From JAPHTQ01 sp050299175 (GTDB lineage Bacteria > Pseudomonadota > Gammaproteobacteria > Thiohalomonadales > Thiohalomonadaceae): DNA of 64,000 nt. Positions 1 through 8,591 of the stretch are shown one piece after another. The position numbers were made by a program, and so were the translations under genes. Under the pieces are notes generated by a model. The model made no database searches. It was given only the letters and a program-made list of their open reading frames with translations, and was not told the origin of the DNA. The stretch lies in assembly GCA_050299175.1 (NCBI GenBank), contig JBNKVM010000082.1, positions 1 through 64,000 on the forward strand. Reading direction: 5' to 3'. How positions within the stretch are numbered: position 1 is the first letter of the stretch; every line of letters begins with the position of its first letter.

Positions 1-93
1 CTGTTGAAGAAACAGATCGACGATGAGGTAACGGTCGAAACACCCAGCGGACAGACGGAATACGTCATCGTCGACATCCGCTACGCCGGATAA
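1..93 (+). CDS. greB: Transcript cleavage factor GreA/GreB family, C-terminal end (partial)
   Basis: Only the last 30 codons are present, open from the window edge to a TAA. The sequence LLKKQIDDEVTVETPSG followed by an aromatic-ending strand (DIRYAG) is the typical end of the GreA/GreB FKBP-like C-terminal domain, which binds RNA polymerase near the secondary channel and helps rescue backtracked complexes. LLKK at the start of this stretch fits GreB rather better than GreA, but the coiled-coil domain that would decide lies outside the window. The downstream slipin gene converges on it with an 11-nt gap. Confidence 0.6.
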   Translation: MLKKQIDDEVTVETPSGQTEYVIVDIRYAG

Positions 94-104
94 ACCGAGT
101 CAGG

Positions 105-857
105 TTATTTTTTCAGTTTCTCGATCACCGTATCGATCAAATTCATCGGCAACGGAAAGACGATGGTGTTGGATCGCTCGCCGGCAATCTCGGTAAGGGT
201 TTGCAGATAGCGCAGTTGCATCGCCTCAGACTGCTGACTCAACTTGTGCGCCGCTTCCAGTAGTTTTTCCGATGCCTGCATTTCACCCTCGGCGTGGATT
301 ACCTTGGCGCGACGCACCCGCTCCGCCTCCGCCTGCTTGGCGATGGCGCGAATCATCGTCTCATTCAGATCCACGTGCTTGATCTCGACATTAATCACCT
401 TAATCCCCCAGGCGTTGGTCTGGTCGTCGAGGATCGCCTGGATATCGGCATTGAGCTTATCCCGTTCGGAGAGCATCTCGTCCAATTCATGCTGACCCAG
501 CACTGAACGCAACGTTGTCTGCGCCAACTGACTGGTGGCGTCGTAGAAATTCTCCACCTGGATGATCGCCTTGTCCGGCTCGACCACGCGGAAATAGACC
601 ACCGCGTTGACCTCCACCGAGACGTTGTCACGGGAGATCACATCCTGAGTCGGCACGTCCATAACGATGGTACGCAGATCGACCTTCACCATCTGCTGGA
701 TGATCGGGATAACGATAATAAAACCCGGCCCCTTCACCTTCCAGAATCGACCGAGCAGAAAGATCACGCCCCGCTCGTACTCGCGTAGAATGCGGATCGC
801 CGAGGCAAAAAACAGCACCACCAGGGCGATAACGGTATAAAGCGTATATGCGGTCAT
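105..857 (-). CDS. Slipin family SPFH/Band 7 membrane protein
   Basis: 250 residues. An N-terminal hydrophobic segment (about 4-24) anchors the protein in the inner membrane. An SPFH/Band 7 domain follows, with the family pattern REYERGVIFLLGRF, then VPTQDVISRDNVSVEV, and then a charged, Ala/Glu-rich helical tail (AKQAEAERVRRAKVIHAEGE). Prokaryotic slipins form large oligomers in membrane microdomains and are usually paired with an NfeD protease, as here. The start at 857 is preferred over the longer upstream ATG because GAGGAG lies 9 nt before it and the nfeD stop is only 5 nt upstream; the longer form would overlap nfeD. It is translated from the nfeD operon. Confidence 0.9.
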   Translation of the reverse strand: MTAYTLYTVIALVVLFFASAIRILREYERGVIFLLGRFWKVKGPGFIIVIPIIQQMVKVDLRTIVMDVPTQDVISRDNVSVEVNAVVYFRVVEPDKAIIQVENFYDATSQLAQTTLRSVLGQHELDEMLSERDKLNADIQAILDDQTNAWGIKVINVEIKHVDLNETMIRAIAKQAEAERVRRAKVIHAEGEMQASEKLLEAAHKLSQQSEAMQLRYLQTLTEIAGERSNTIVFPLPMNLIDTVIEKLKK

Positions 858-862
858 TGCTG

Positions 863-2230
863 TTACTCCTCTATTGTGGCCTGTAGCGGTTTTACCCACA
901 GAGTCAGACCGTCCAGTCGCGTTACCTTCACTCGATCACCTTTCTTCAGCGGCACATCACTCACCGCCGACCAACGTTCACTGTGGATGGAGACGGTCCC
1001 ACGTCCATCGAAATCAGCGGTCACCACACCGATCTCATCAAGCATCTGTTCCAGCCCGCTGACCACCGGGCGACGGTGAGACTTCAACACCAGGCCGATG
1101 GCGAAGACGAACAACAACACGCTGGCCACGGAGAAGATGGCGATCACCGACAGATCGATACCGAAACCCGGCGCCTCGCTGTCGATAAGGATGATCGAAC
1201 CGATGACAAAAGCGATCAGCCCACCAATCCCGAGTACACCGAAGCTGGGCTGGTAGGCCTCGCCAACCATCAAGCCGACCCCGAGCAGAATCAGCGCCAC
1301 CCCGGCGTAGTTGACCGGCAGGAGTTGCAGGGCGAACAGGGCCAGCACCAGTGCAATCGCACCGATGGTGCCGGGCAGGATGGAGCCCGGATTGGAAAAT
1401 TCGAGGATCAGGCCGTAGATACCGACCAGCATCAGGATATAGGCAATATTGGGATTGGTGATCACACTGAGCAGGCGGCTGCGCCAGTCGGGGCCATGCT
1501 GCTCCACCACCAACCCATCGGTGCTCAAAGTGCGCGAATGATTCTGCACTTTCACCTCGCGGCCATTCACTTTGCGTAACAGGTCGGCGGTATCGCCCGC
1601 CATCAGGTCGACCACCTTCAACTTCAGCGCCTCTTCCGCGGGCAGGCTGGCCGCCTCACGCACCGCCTTTTCCGCCCATTCCACATTGCGTCCGTGCATC
1701 TGTGCCAGACCGCGGATGTAAGCCACCGCATCATTGACCACCTTATGCTTCATCGGATCGGCCAGCGGTGCCTGGGGATCTTTTTGCTCCGCTGGTTTCT
1801 GTTCATCCTTACCACCCGGCAGGCCACCACCCCCTATCGAAACCGGCGTCGCCGCGCCCAGGTTGGTACCCGGCGCCATCGCCGCGATGTGGCTGGCATA
1901 GAGAATATAGGTGCCCGCGCTGGCGGCGCGGGCACCGCTGGGAGCAACAAAGGTCGCCACCGGTACAGGAGAGTTGATGATCGCCTTGATGATGCCGCGC
2001 ATCGCCGTGTCGAGCCCGCCCGGGGTATCCATACGCAGCACCACCAGCTCCACATTGGCGACGGCAGCCCGCTCCAGGGCGCGGGTCAGGTAATCCTCGG
2101 TAGCAGGGCCGATGGCGTCATCAACACTCAGCACCACCACCTTGCGTTCCATCAGCGGCATGGCAGAGTCCTCCGCTGCCAGCGCGGAAACTGCCAATAG
2201 TGCCGCGATCATCAGGAAAAGGCTGCGCAT
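863..2230 (-). CDS. nfeD: NfeD family membrane-bound serine protease
   Basis: 455 residues from the ATG at 2230, which has GGGAG upstream and begins a clear signal peptide (MRSLFLMIAALLAVSALA). The periplasmic part is a ClpP-like serine protease domain (about 30-220): DTPGGLDTAMRGI is the oxyanion-region motif and SGARAASAGTYI holds the probable nucleophile Ser. Several transmembrane helices (about 270-400) follow, then a C-terminal OB-fold NfeD domain (about 395-455) ending in WVKPLQATIEE. Archaeal homologues cleave the hydrophobic C terminus of stomatin-like partners, and the slipin gene follows here after 5 nt, so the two very probably act together in membrane quality control. The arfB gene diverges 94 bp away. 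Confidence 0.92.
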   Translation of the reverse strand: MRSLFLMIAALLAVSALAAEDSAMPLMERKVVVLSVDDAIGPATEDYLTRALERAAVANVELVVLRMDTPGGLDTAMRGIIKAIINSPVPVATFVAPSGARAASAGTYILYASHIAAMAPGTNLGAATPVSIGGGGLPGGKDEQKPAEQKDPQAPLADPMKHKVVNDAVAYIRGLAQMHGRNVEWAEKAVREAASLPAEEALKLKVVDLMAGDTADLLRKVNGREVKVQNHSRTLSTDGLVVEQHGPDWRSRLLSVITNPNIAYILMLVGIYGLILEFSNPGSILPGTIGAIALVLALFALQLLPVNYAGVALILLGVGLMVGEAYQPSFGVLGIGGLIAFVIGSIILIDSEAPGFGIDLSVIAIFSVASVLLFVFAIGLVLKSHRRPVVSGLEQMLDEIGVVTADFDGRGTVSIHSERWSAVSDVPLKKGDRVKVTRLDGLTLWVKPLQATIEE

Positions 2231-2324
2231 TCCATATCTCCCGTGTAGACACCAAGCATAGCCGCTGGTGATGACCTTGCGGCCGATGCGGTACCATAGC
2301 TTCCTTCCTACAGGGATCGGGGCC

Positions 2325-2744
2325 ATGCTCGCCATTTCCAACCACGTACAGCTAAGCGACGACGAAATCGAACTGACAGCGATCCGCGCTCAGTGCGCGG
2401 GCGGGCAGAACGTCAACAAGGTTTCCAGTGCCATCCACCTGCGTTTCGACATCCACGCCTCGTCACTGCCTGCATTCTACAAAGAGCGATTACTGGCCCT
2501 GCGCGACTCGCGCATCACCGCCGAGGGCGTAATCGTGATCAAGGCGCAACGCTACCGCACCCAGGAGAAAAATCGCGAGGACGCCCTGGCCCGCCTGGCC
2601 GCGCTAATCCGCAGCGTGGCGGTCACCCACAAGGCGCGTAAACCGACCAAGCCGACCCGCTCCTCACAGCAAAAAAGACTGGAAAGCAAAACCCGTCACA
2701 GTAAACAGAAGTCGTTGCGTGGCAAGGTACGGGAATTCCAGTAA
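2325..2744 (+). CDS. arfB: Alternative ribosome-rescue factor ArfB (peptidyl-tRNA hydrolase, YaeJ)
   Basis: 139 residues. The catalytic GGQ of class I release factors is visible in QCAGGQNVNKVSSAIHLRFD (about residues 25-43). The C-terminal tail is very basic (KARKPTKPTRSSQQKRLES), as expected for the extension that enters the empty mRNA channel of a stalled ribosome. The length matches E. coli YaeJ (140 aa) and there is no codon-recognition domain, which separates it from RF1/RF2. The ATG at 2325 is chosen because homologues begin a few residues before the conserved SDDEIELTAIRA block and a purine-rich GGGATCGGGG precedes it. It is divergent from nfeD with no obvious functional link. Confidence 0.93.
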   Translation: MLAISNHVQLSDDEIELTAIRAQCAGGQNVNKVSSAIHLRFDIHASSLPAFYKERLLALRDSRITAEGVIVIKAQRYRTQEKNREDALARLAALIRSVAVTHKARKPTKPTRSSQQKRLESKTRHSKQKSLRGKVREFQ

Positions 2745-2846
2745 GCCGTGACGCGCCCTTAGCAAAACCCTGCTTCAACCTCCCCAGCGCGCCCACTGCG
2801 ACAGTTGTGCGGTACTCCGTAAACGGACATTATCGAGGCAGGCGCC

Positions 2847-4052
2847 ATGCAAATCGAAACCCCGCAATTGCTCGGCCAACTCAGCTCCCTCCACCAGATG
2901 CTGGCCCACCTGTTCAACTCCGTACCTGAAGAAGATTGCTACCGCCGTTTCCACCCTGACCTGCCGCCGCTGGCCTGGCTCTATGGCCGCTGTGCCTATG
3001 TCGAGAGTTACTGGATACGCAAGGTGGTAATGGGCGATGACCGCCTCACCGGTCGGGTGCGTCATCTGTTCCATATCCATGTCACGCCGAACAGTGAAAT
3101 CATCGAGCAGTTGCCACCGCGGGAACACCTGCTCAACTGGGTCATGGCGCAGCAGGAGCGTAATAACCGGCTGCTGTCCGATCCATCCCAGTTACCGCAA
3201 CACTCGCTGGTCGCCTCGGAGCGCCTGTTGCCGCGCATCCTGCAGGCCCAGGCGGAACTGCTGGAACAGATGCTGGCCCAGCTCACCGAGCGACAACTGC
3301 TGCGGCAGCAGACCTTCCACGTCACCACGCCGCTGTATGTCGGCAAACCCGCCGCCGATCATGCCGATGTACACAAAAGCCACTACCGTATCGGCAACAA
3401 ACAGATCTCCACCGCTACCGACAACGAGTTGCCTGCCAATGTGGTTGAACTCGATGCCTTCCGCATCGATCACTACCCGGTTAGCAACAGCGCCTGGCTC
3501 GGTTTCATGAAGGCAGGCGGTTACAGCGACCAGAGCCTGTGGGAGATCGACGGCTGGGAGTGGAAACAGCAGCACGCCAATCACCCGCACCACTGGCACC
3601 AGGATGACATGGGCCACTGGTACGGCGTCGGCCTCAATGGCCCGTTCGAGCTGATGTCTGGCGATGCGGTGACTGGCATCAGCCAGCACGAGGCCATTGC
3701 CTACGCCAACTGGGTTTCCAGCCTCGGCGGCCAGTTCGAAGGCGCCGCGCTACAGCACGAATACCAGTGGGAGGTCGCCGTGCGTAGCAAGGCGATCAAC
3801 CATATTGGCCGCGCCTGGGAGTGGTGCAGCAATCCGTTCCATCGTTATACTGGCTACCTGGAACCGGAAGACCCGGAAGCGGCAACCCAGAATTTCGACG
3901 CGGGCCACTTCTCATTACGCGGTGGCAGCATGCATACCCAGCGCATCCAGCGTCGCAGTAGTTACCGCTTTCATGCCCTGCCCGATCAGCGTTTTATGTT
4001 CACTGGCACCCGCTTGGTCTTCCCCGCCTCAACAATGGCCTGGCAAAAATAA
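2847..4052 (+). CDS. EgtB-like DinB / formylglycine-generating-enzyme-fold protein
   Basis: 401 residues. The N-terminal third (about 8-165) looks like a DinB-type four-helix bundle and the C-terminal part (about 195-398) an FGE-sulfatase/EgtB fold: FRIDHYPVSNSAWLGFM, AIAYANWVSSLGGQ, AWEWCSNPF, FSLRGGSM and TGTRLVF are the hallmark blocks. EgtB and OvoA of this architecture bind non-heme iron with two His from an HX3HXE motif plus one further N-terminal His. I cannot find that motif: the expected positions read WLYGRCAYVE and ILQAQAELLEQ. A sulfoxide-synthase function should therefore not be assumed. No EgtD-like methyltransferase is adjacent. The start at 2847 has GAGG upstream. A small DUF3820 gene follows within 7 nt. 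Confidence 0.75.
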   Translation: MQIETPQLLGQLSSLHQMLAHLFNSVPEEDCYRRFHPDLPPLAWLYGRCAYVESYWIRKVVMGDDRLTGRVRHLFHIHVTPNSEIIEQLPPREHLLNWVMAQQERNNRLLSDPSQLPQHSLVASERLLPRILQAQAELLEQMLAQLTERQLLRQQTFHVTTPLYVGKPAADHADVHKSHYRIGNKQISTATDNELPANVVELDAFRIDHYPVSNSAWLGFMKAGGYSDQSLWEIDGWEWKQQHANHPHHWHQDDMGHWYGVGLNGPFELMSGDAVTGISQHEAIAYANWVSSLGGQFEGAALQHEYQWEVAVRSKAINHIGRAWEWCSNPFHRYTGYLEPEDPEAATQNFDAGHFSLRGGSMHTQRIQRRSSYRFHALPDQRFMFTGTRLVFPASTMAWQK

Positions 4053-4059
4053 GTGAGTG

Positions 4060-4281
4060 ATGCTGGATAAAAAAGATCTGATCAAACTGGCCAATCAACC
4101 GATGCCCTTCGGTAAATACAAGGGCAAAGTCCTCATCGACCTTCCTGAAGAGTATCTGCTCTGGTTTTCCAAAGAGGGGTTTCCCGACGGCAAGCTCGGC
4201 GAACTGCTGGAGCTGGCGCTGGAGATCCGCAAGGGTGGCCTGGAAGGGCTGCTCAAACCACTCAAGGGTGAAGCCCTTTAA
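4060..4281 (+). CDS. DUF3820 family small protein
   Basis: 73 residues with the family core MPFGKYKGKVLIDLPEEYL followed by WFSKEGFPDGKLGELL. The PFGKYKG turn is the recognisable part of DUF3820, small cytosolic proteins of unknown role; one Pseudomonas member has been described as a quorum-sensing-regulated factor. An in-frame GTG sits directly before the ATG (4057), so the protein may be one residue longer. It lies 7 nt after the EgtB-like gene and is probably co-transcribed. No function is assigned. Confidence 0.8.
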   Translation: MLDKKDLIKLANQPMPFGKYKGKVLIDLPEEYLLWFSKEGFPDGKLGELLELALEIRKGGLEGLLKPLKGEAL

Positions 4282-4339
4282 ATCCTGCACGCCACGCTAC
4301 ACTTAAGATCTAGTAGCCACCGGATGCGGGGATTTCATC

Positions 4340-4780
4340 ATGGCCGAGTTGGGACACGTAGTTTTCTATGTGCGCGATCTGGAAAAGAGCAGCGCCTTCT
4401 ACCGCGACGTGGTCGGCCTCAACCAGATTGGCCGCATCTTCAACGACCGTGGCGCCCTCTTCACCAGCGGCCGTAGCCATCACGAACTGCTCCTCATCGA
4501 AGTCCGCGAAGCGCCTGGCCCGCTACAGGGGCATCGCCTCGGCCTTTACCACGTCGGCTGGAAAGTGGGTGACACCCTCGATGACCTACGCGGCGCCCTG
4601 CAACGGGCGGAAAACTTCGGCTGCGAGATCGACGGCCTTTCCGATCACACCGTCAGCCAGAGCCTTTATCTCCGCGACCCCGACGGCAACGAGATCGAGC
4701 TCTACGTCGACGACCCCAACTACGACTGGAACGAAAGTGAAGACTGGATGGAAGCGCCGGTCAAACGGCTCGACCTATAG
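4340..4780 (+). CDS. VOC family (glyoxalase / extradiol dioxygenase fold) protein
   Basis: 146 residues with two beta-alpha-beta-beta-beta modules. Likely metal ligands are His6 (LGHVVFYVRDLEKS), His71 (LYHVGWKV) and Glu120 (RDPDGNEIELYVDD), the arrangement of a single-chain glyoxalase I or extradiol-dioxygenase-like protein. The block HVVFYVRDLEKSSAFYRDVV resembles catechol 2,3-dioxygenase-like members, but the substrate cannot be read from sequence. It stands alone between the DUF3820 gene and dsbB, with GCGGGG before the ATG. Confidence 0.85.
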   Translation: MAELGHVVFYVRDLEKSSAFYRDVVGLNQIGRIFNDRGALFTSGRSHHELLLIEVREAPGPLQGHRLGLYHVGWKVGDTLDDLRGALQRAENFGCEIDGLSDHTVSQSLYLRDPDGNEIELYVDDPNYDWNESEDWMEAPVKRLDL

Positions 4781-4834
4781 GAATAGAGCGCCGTTTCCAG
4801 TAACCTCCAGCGGAAACCATTACCGCAAGCCGAC

Positions 4835-5359
4835 ATGCTGAATAAAATTATCACCATCGCCCGCAGTCCCTGGTACTGGGCCGCCCTGATCGTCATGGGC
4901 CTCTCTATGGAAGGGGTGGCGCTTTACTATCAGTATGGTCTCGATTTTGGCCCATGCTTCCACTGTATCTTCACCCGCATCTGGATATTGGGGATGGTGC
5001 TGGTCGCTGCGCTGGGCCTCGGGCTGTATCGATTTGCCATCGCCAACATCCTGTTGCACGGGATCAACACGGGCCTGATGTTCGGCCTGCTGCACACCTC
5101 GCAACAACTCCTCGCCACCGAACGCCACACCATTTTCGGCAGCTGCGACATGGTACTGGGCCTGCCTTCCTGGTTTGCCCTGGATAGTTGGTTCCCGAGT
5201 GTGTTTGCGGTGTGGGAACCGTGCGGCGAAACCCCGGAGCTGCTCTTCGGCATCACCATGGCGGAGGGGTTGACGGTATTTTCGTGGGGGATGCTGTTGC
5301 TGGGTGGGGCGTTGCTGCTAACGCAACTGATAGTAACGCTCAAAGAAAAGGCCAGCTAA
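4835..5359 (+). CDS. dsbB: Disulfide bond formation protein DsbB
   Basis: 174 residues with four hydrophobic helices. The first periplasmic loop carries Cys41-x-x-Cys44 (GPCFHCIFTR) and the second loop Cys104 and Cys130 (GSCDMVLGL, WEPCGE). These are the two redox pairs of DsbB, which reoxidises DsbA and passes electrons to quinone in the inner membrane. No dsbA is adjacent. The stop codon lies in the loop of a perfect rho-independent terminator, so transcription ends here. Confidence 0.93.
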   Translation: MLNKIITIARSPWYWAALIVMGLSMEGVALYYQYGLDFGPCFHCIFTRIWILGMVLVAALGLGLYRFAIANILLHGINTGLMFGLLHTSQQLLATERHTIFGSCDMVLGLPSWFALDSWFPSVFAVWEPCGETPELLFGITMAEGLTVFSWGMLLLGGALLLTQLIVTLKEKAS

Positions 5360-5373
5360 GCTGGCCTTTTTTT
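5347..5373 (+). terminator. Rho-independent terminator of dsbB
   Basis: AAGGCCAGC and GCTGGCCTT form a perfect 9-bp stem around a TAA loop (the dsbB stop codon) followed by a run of T. Read on the minus strand it gives the same hairpin, followed by CTTTTC rather than a good T tract, so it mainly serves dsbB. Confidence 0.9.
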
Positions 5374-5383
5374 ATCTATCGGG

Positions 5384-5641
5384 CTAAACCCGTCGATTGC
5401 GCGCGGCGTAAGGTGAGCCGGCGGTAAGGCCACTGCGGGCATTCAGGTCAGCAGCGACTTGCAGCGCGTGTTCGGTAACGATCTGCTTGGAACCGGGCTT
5501 GTGACCCAGGATTTCGGTGGTTCCACGCTTGATAACGTAACTGTGCCAGTCCTTGCCTTCCATTCCTTCCGGGGCGGTTATCCTTGCCACTTTGATAACT
5601 TCGAATTGCCCCTTGAGTTCACTCACTGCGGATTTTGCCAT
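5384..5641 (-). CDS. Small hypothetical protein
   Basis: 85 residues, cytosolic, no signal peptide or membrane segment. The first 45 residues alternate hydrophobic and charged residues (GQFEVIKVARITAPEGMEG, WHSYVIKRGTTEILG) as in a small beta-rich fold. The tail is basic (ARNRRV). I do not recognise a family. The ATG at 5641 is chosen because AGGGGATG precedes it; an in-frame ATG 14 codons upstream lacks such a site. It stands alone between dsbB (convergent) and the HAD-like gene. Confidence 0.6.
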   Translation of the reverse strand: MAKSAVSELKGQFEVIKVARITAPEGMEGKDWHSYVIKRGTTEILGHKPGSKQIVTEHALQVAADLNARSGLTAGSPYAARNRRV

Positions 5642-5729
5642 GTGTACTACATCCCCTTTTTTATAGTTGGGAGCTATTACCATAGACTACGCATATGATT
5701 AATTCCAATCGATCTTGCAATAAAATCAA

Positions 5730-6698
5730 TCAGATAAATCCCAATTCTTGCGCAATAGATGAAAGCAAGGCTCTACCGCCATCAAGATTGTTCATAACCC
5801 CGTGGCGATGGTCGATCCACCATTTGGCTTCTATCTGTTCTTCGAGGTAACTGATCGCTTTTTCAACCCCCCGTTTCACCTCATGCCAGTGATCCGGGTC
5901 CTCCTCCGAAGCTTTGTCGTCAACCTCCTCGATCCACTTGAGCACCTTATCCACCGCACCGAAGGCACTGAGGCGGACGGTCTCGGCCCAGGCCACCTGT
6001 TTCGGTGAACCCTCCAACGGCGGCAGACCGCGCTCGGCGGCATTCAGTCGTGCCATGTCCGCCTGCCGTTCCCGCTCCCGTTGCTGCTCATCGGCCTGGC
6101 AGACCCGGCACGGCGCATCGGCCAACTGGCTGGCCCGTTCGTCCCAGGTGTAATCGTCGTCGCCATAGAAAGGATGCAAAACGGTGTGGCCGCAGGCGTG
6201 CGGGATCACCCGCAGATCGAGCTGCTCCCGGTCGGCGCCGTTGCCCTGATTGTGGCCCACCAGGGTGCAGGGGATGGTGTGCTGCTCGCACCAGCGGGCC
6301 ACATCCAGATGTTGCGCGGTTTCGTAGAAGCGACGGATGGATTTGTCGAAGTAGTGCTGCTCGATGATCGAGGCCTTGAGCTCCGCCGCCTTGCTGAAAT
6401 CACGGGCCGGGCGCAACCACAGCGCGTCGTAACCGATGTGCCAGCGAGCCAGCCACTGCTCGGTCTTCTGCTTCACCTCACTGCTACGACCGCTAATAAT
6501 CACCACCGGCACCCCTTCGTCCCGCGCCTGATTGAGACGATCGATCAGCGGCAGGTTGGGCATGTCGTCATCGCAGGCCTCAAGGAAACGGTCCCAGTGT
6601 TTCACCCCTTCCTCGTTATAGAGGTGGTGCAGACGGTGTTCGATCAGCGCCAGCACACCGTCGAGGCCGCAAATAACGATTTCCTGTGGCTGGTTCAT
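5730..6698 (-). CDS. HAD-superfamily (polynucleotide 3'-phosphatase-like) protein, nucleophile Asp missing
   Basis: 322 residues. Residues 5-120 resemble the phosphatase half of T4-type polynucleotide kinase: a hydrophobic strand into GLDGVLALIEHR, then WDRFLEACDDDMPNLPLI, then VVIISGRSSEVK (motif II Ser69). The HAD motif I DxDG reads GLDG (Gly11, Asp13), so the Asp that normally forms the phospho-enzyme is Gly; the codon is GGC. The C-terminal half has a Cys/His-rich patch (HACGHTVLHP, CRVCQA) that could bind metal and a helical charged end. It may be a binding or regulatory protein, or use a different mechanism. It stands alone, with AAGGG upstream of the start. Confidence 0.65.
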   Translation of the reverse strand: MNQPQEIVICGLDGVLALIEHRLHHLYNEEGVKHWDRFLEACDDDMPNLPLIDRLNQARDEGVPVVIISGRSSEVKQKTEQWLARWHIGYDALWLRPARDFSKAAELKASIIEQHYFDKSIRRFYETAQHLDVARWCEQHTIPCTLVGHNQGNGADREQLDLRVIPHACGHTVLHPFYGDDDYTWDERASQLADAPCRVCQADEQQRERERQADMARLNAAERGLPPLEGSPKQVAWAETVRLSAFGAVDKVLKWIEEVDDKASEEDPDHWHEVKRGVEKAISYLEEQIEAKWWIDHRHGVMNNLDGGRALLSSIAQELGFI

Positions 6699-6781
6699 GG
6701 AGACCCTTGTGGGGTGAAGTGGCTCATGTAACTATGCTTGTCAGTTCGACATTCTAACGCCTGGTGCGAAGGGGAGACAGG

Positions 6782-7597
6782 ATGGAGCAGGAAGAACGCA
6801 AACAACATATCCGCCAAACCTTCGATACCATCTGCAAAGGGTATGATTGTCCATCGTTGCGATTCTTCAGCAATGCGGCGGCGAAGCTGCCGGAGACTTT
6901 CAATCTACGCGGCAATGAGCGGGTCCTTGATGTGGCAAGCGGAACAGGAATCCCGGCGATGGCACTGGCGGTATGCCTGCCGCAGGGCTCGGTGACAGCG
7001 GTGGACTTTTCCACCGGCATGCTGGCGCAGGCCGAGGAGAAGGCCAGGGCTGCCGGGGTAGATAACATCACCTTTGCCGAGATGGATATGACCGCGCTGG
7101 AACTGGAGAATGACAGTTTCGATGCGGCCAACTGCTCTTTCGGCCTGTTCTTCATTGAGGATATGGAGCAAACACTGGCACACATCGCCAGCAAGGTGCG
7201 CCCGGGAGGCACCATCGTTACCACCCATTTTATCGATGGCTCGTTCGAGCCGTTGTCAGAGCTGTTTACCGAACGGCTGCAGAGGGACTACGGCGTGGAT
7301 ATTCCGCCCATCGGTTGGCAGCGTCTTGGCACGAAGGAACTCAATCGCGAGTTGAACGAAGCAGCGGGCCTGAGCGACATCACCGTAGAAGCGCATCAGG
7401 TGGGTTACACCTTCGACAGTGCCGAGCAGTGGTGGGAAGTTGTGTGGAATGCCGGTTATCGCGGCCTGCTGGCCGGATTGGACGAGGCGCAGCTTGAGCA
7501 GTTCCGCCGTGACCACCTCGGAGAGATCGCAGCGCTGGATAAGGGCGAAGGCATTCCGCTCAACATCGAAGTGGCGATCACCCGCGCCCACCGCTGA
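6782..7597 (+). CDS. Class I SAM-dependent methyltransferase (UbiE-like)
   Basis: 271 residues. Motif I is RVLDVASGTGIPA (about 48-60), the acidic end of strand 2 is VTAVDFSTGML, motif II/III is FDAANCSFGLFFIED, and motif post III is VRPGGTIVTTHF. This is the Rossmann methyltransferase fold, of the UbiE/methyltransf_11 type. The substrate is unknown; the C-terminal half (about 150-271) is probably the substrate lid. The ATG at 6782 has GGGGAGA upstream and is preferred over the ATG 6 codons earlier. The DUF3025 gene follows 41 nt downstream on the same strand. Confidence 0.88.
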   Translation: MEQEERKQHIRQTFDTICKGYDCPSLRFFSNAAAKLPETFNLRGNERVLDVASGTGIPAMALAVCLPQGSVTAVDFSTGMLAQAEEKARAAGVDNITFAEMDMTALELENDSFDAANCSFGLFFIEDMEQTLAHIASKVRPGGTIVTTHFIDGSFEPLSELFTERLQRDYGVDIPPIGWQRLGTKELNRELNEAAGLSDITVEAHQVGYTFDSAEQWWEVVWNAGYRGLLAGLDEAQLEQFRRDHLGEIAALDKGEGIPLNIEVAITRAHR

Positions 7598-7638
7598 TTC
7601 AGGCGAGGCACCTTCTATCCGATGGATGGGATCGTGCC

Positions 7639-8586
7639 GTGGTTAAAGCGCCAATAAATCCGCTGGTGGCCCGGGCGTTGATCGGCTATGTTTGCCTCCC
7701 CACTCCTGCCGAGCCACTCACCATTAAAACCAACACCAGAATCGATGCCCTGGTCCCGTGGCGGCCTGACTTTCACGTCGGCGTGCCACTGTTCGATCCA
7801 CTGCGTCCGCTGCTCGACACCTTTTCTGCCTATCAAGAGTGGCCGGGGCTGGATGCTATGCAACGCCTGCTGGATCAGCGCGCCGAACCGCTACGCACCC
7901 TGCACGGCGCCGCACTCAAAGTGGTCGCCCAGGCGGGCCGTCCGGACCATTTCGAACAACACTATGCCCCGCGCATCTATCTTAGCGGCGAGATTCAGAC
8001 CCGCACCTGCAACTGGCACGATCTGTTTCAACTGCTGATTTGGTTTGTCTTCCCCCGCACCAAGGCGGTGATCAATGCCCTGCACGTACCGAAGGCAAAA
8101 CGGCGGCTGGAGGTAGATCACGAACCGGGGCGGCGCACCCCGCTGGAGAACACCCTCTCCCTTTTTGACGAGGGCGGCGCGGTACTGGTGGCGAGTGACG
8201 AATCGCTGCTGCAACTGGTGCGGGAGTTTCGCTGGAAAGAGTTGTTCTGGCAGCGACGCGCCGAACTGGCCGATCATTTCGACTGTGTGGTCTTCGGCCA
8301 CGCGATGTACGAAAAGGCGATGGCGCCCTATCTGGGGATGACTGCCAACACCATTCTGCTGCATGCGGGCGCTGACTATTTTGACCGTGACCGCGAAGGG
8401 CGACTGGCGTGGATCGATGAGCAGTTAGCGGAGATTTTCGAGCGTGGCGATCGCTACCAGCAACCGCAAGACCTGCAACCCTTCCCCATCCTCGGCATGC
8501 CCGGCTGGGACCCGGCCAACGCCGACGAACACTACTACGACAACACCGATTATTTCCGTCCCGGCCGTCGCCTACGCACTGCCTGA
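7639..8586 (+). CDS. DUF3025 family protein
   Basis: 315 residues. Recognised by the family block CNWHDLFQLLIWFVFPRTK, followed by NTLSLFDEGGAVLVASDE and the later FGHAMYEKAMAPYLGMTAN. DUF3025 proteins are proteobacterial, cytosolic and without known activity; the conserved His and Asp residues hint at an enzyme but nothing is proved. The GTG at 7639 gives a conserved-looking N terminus, but no strong ribosome site precedes it. It converges on the antiporter gene. Confidence 0.82.
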   Translation: MVKAPINPLVARALIGYVCLPTPAEPLTIKTNTRIDALVPWRPDFHVGVPLFDPLRPLLDTFSAYQEWPGLDAMQRLLDQRAEPLRTLHGAALKVVAQAGRPDHFEQHYAPRIYLSGEIQTRTCNWHDLFQLLIWFVFPRTKAVINALHVPKAKRRLEVDHEPGRRTPLENTLSLFDEGGAVLVASDESLLQLVREFRWKELFWQRRAELADHFDCVVFGHAMYEKAMAPYLGMTANTILLHAGADYFDRDREGRLAWIDEQLAEIFERGDRYQQPQDLQPFPILGMPGWDPANADEHYYDNTDYFRPGRRLRTA

Positions 8587-8591
8587 ACCCG

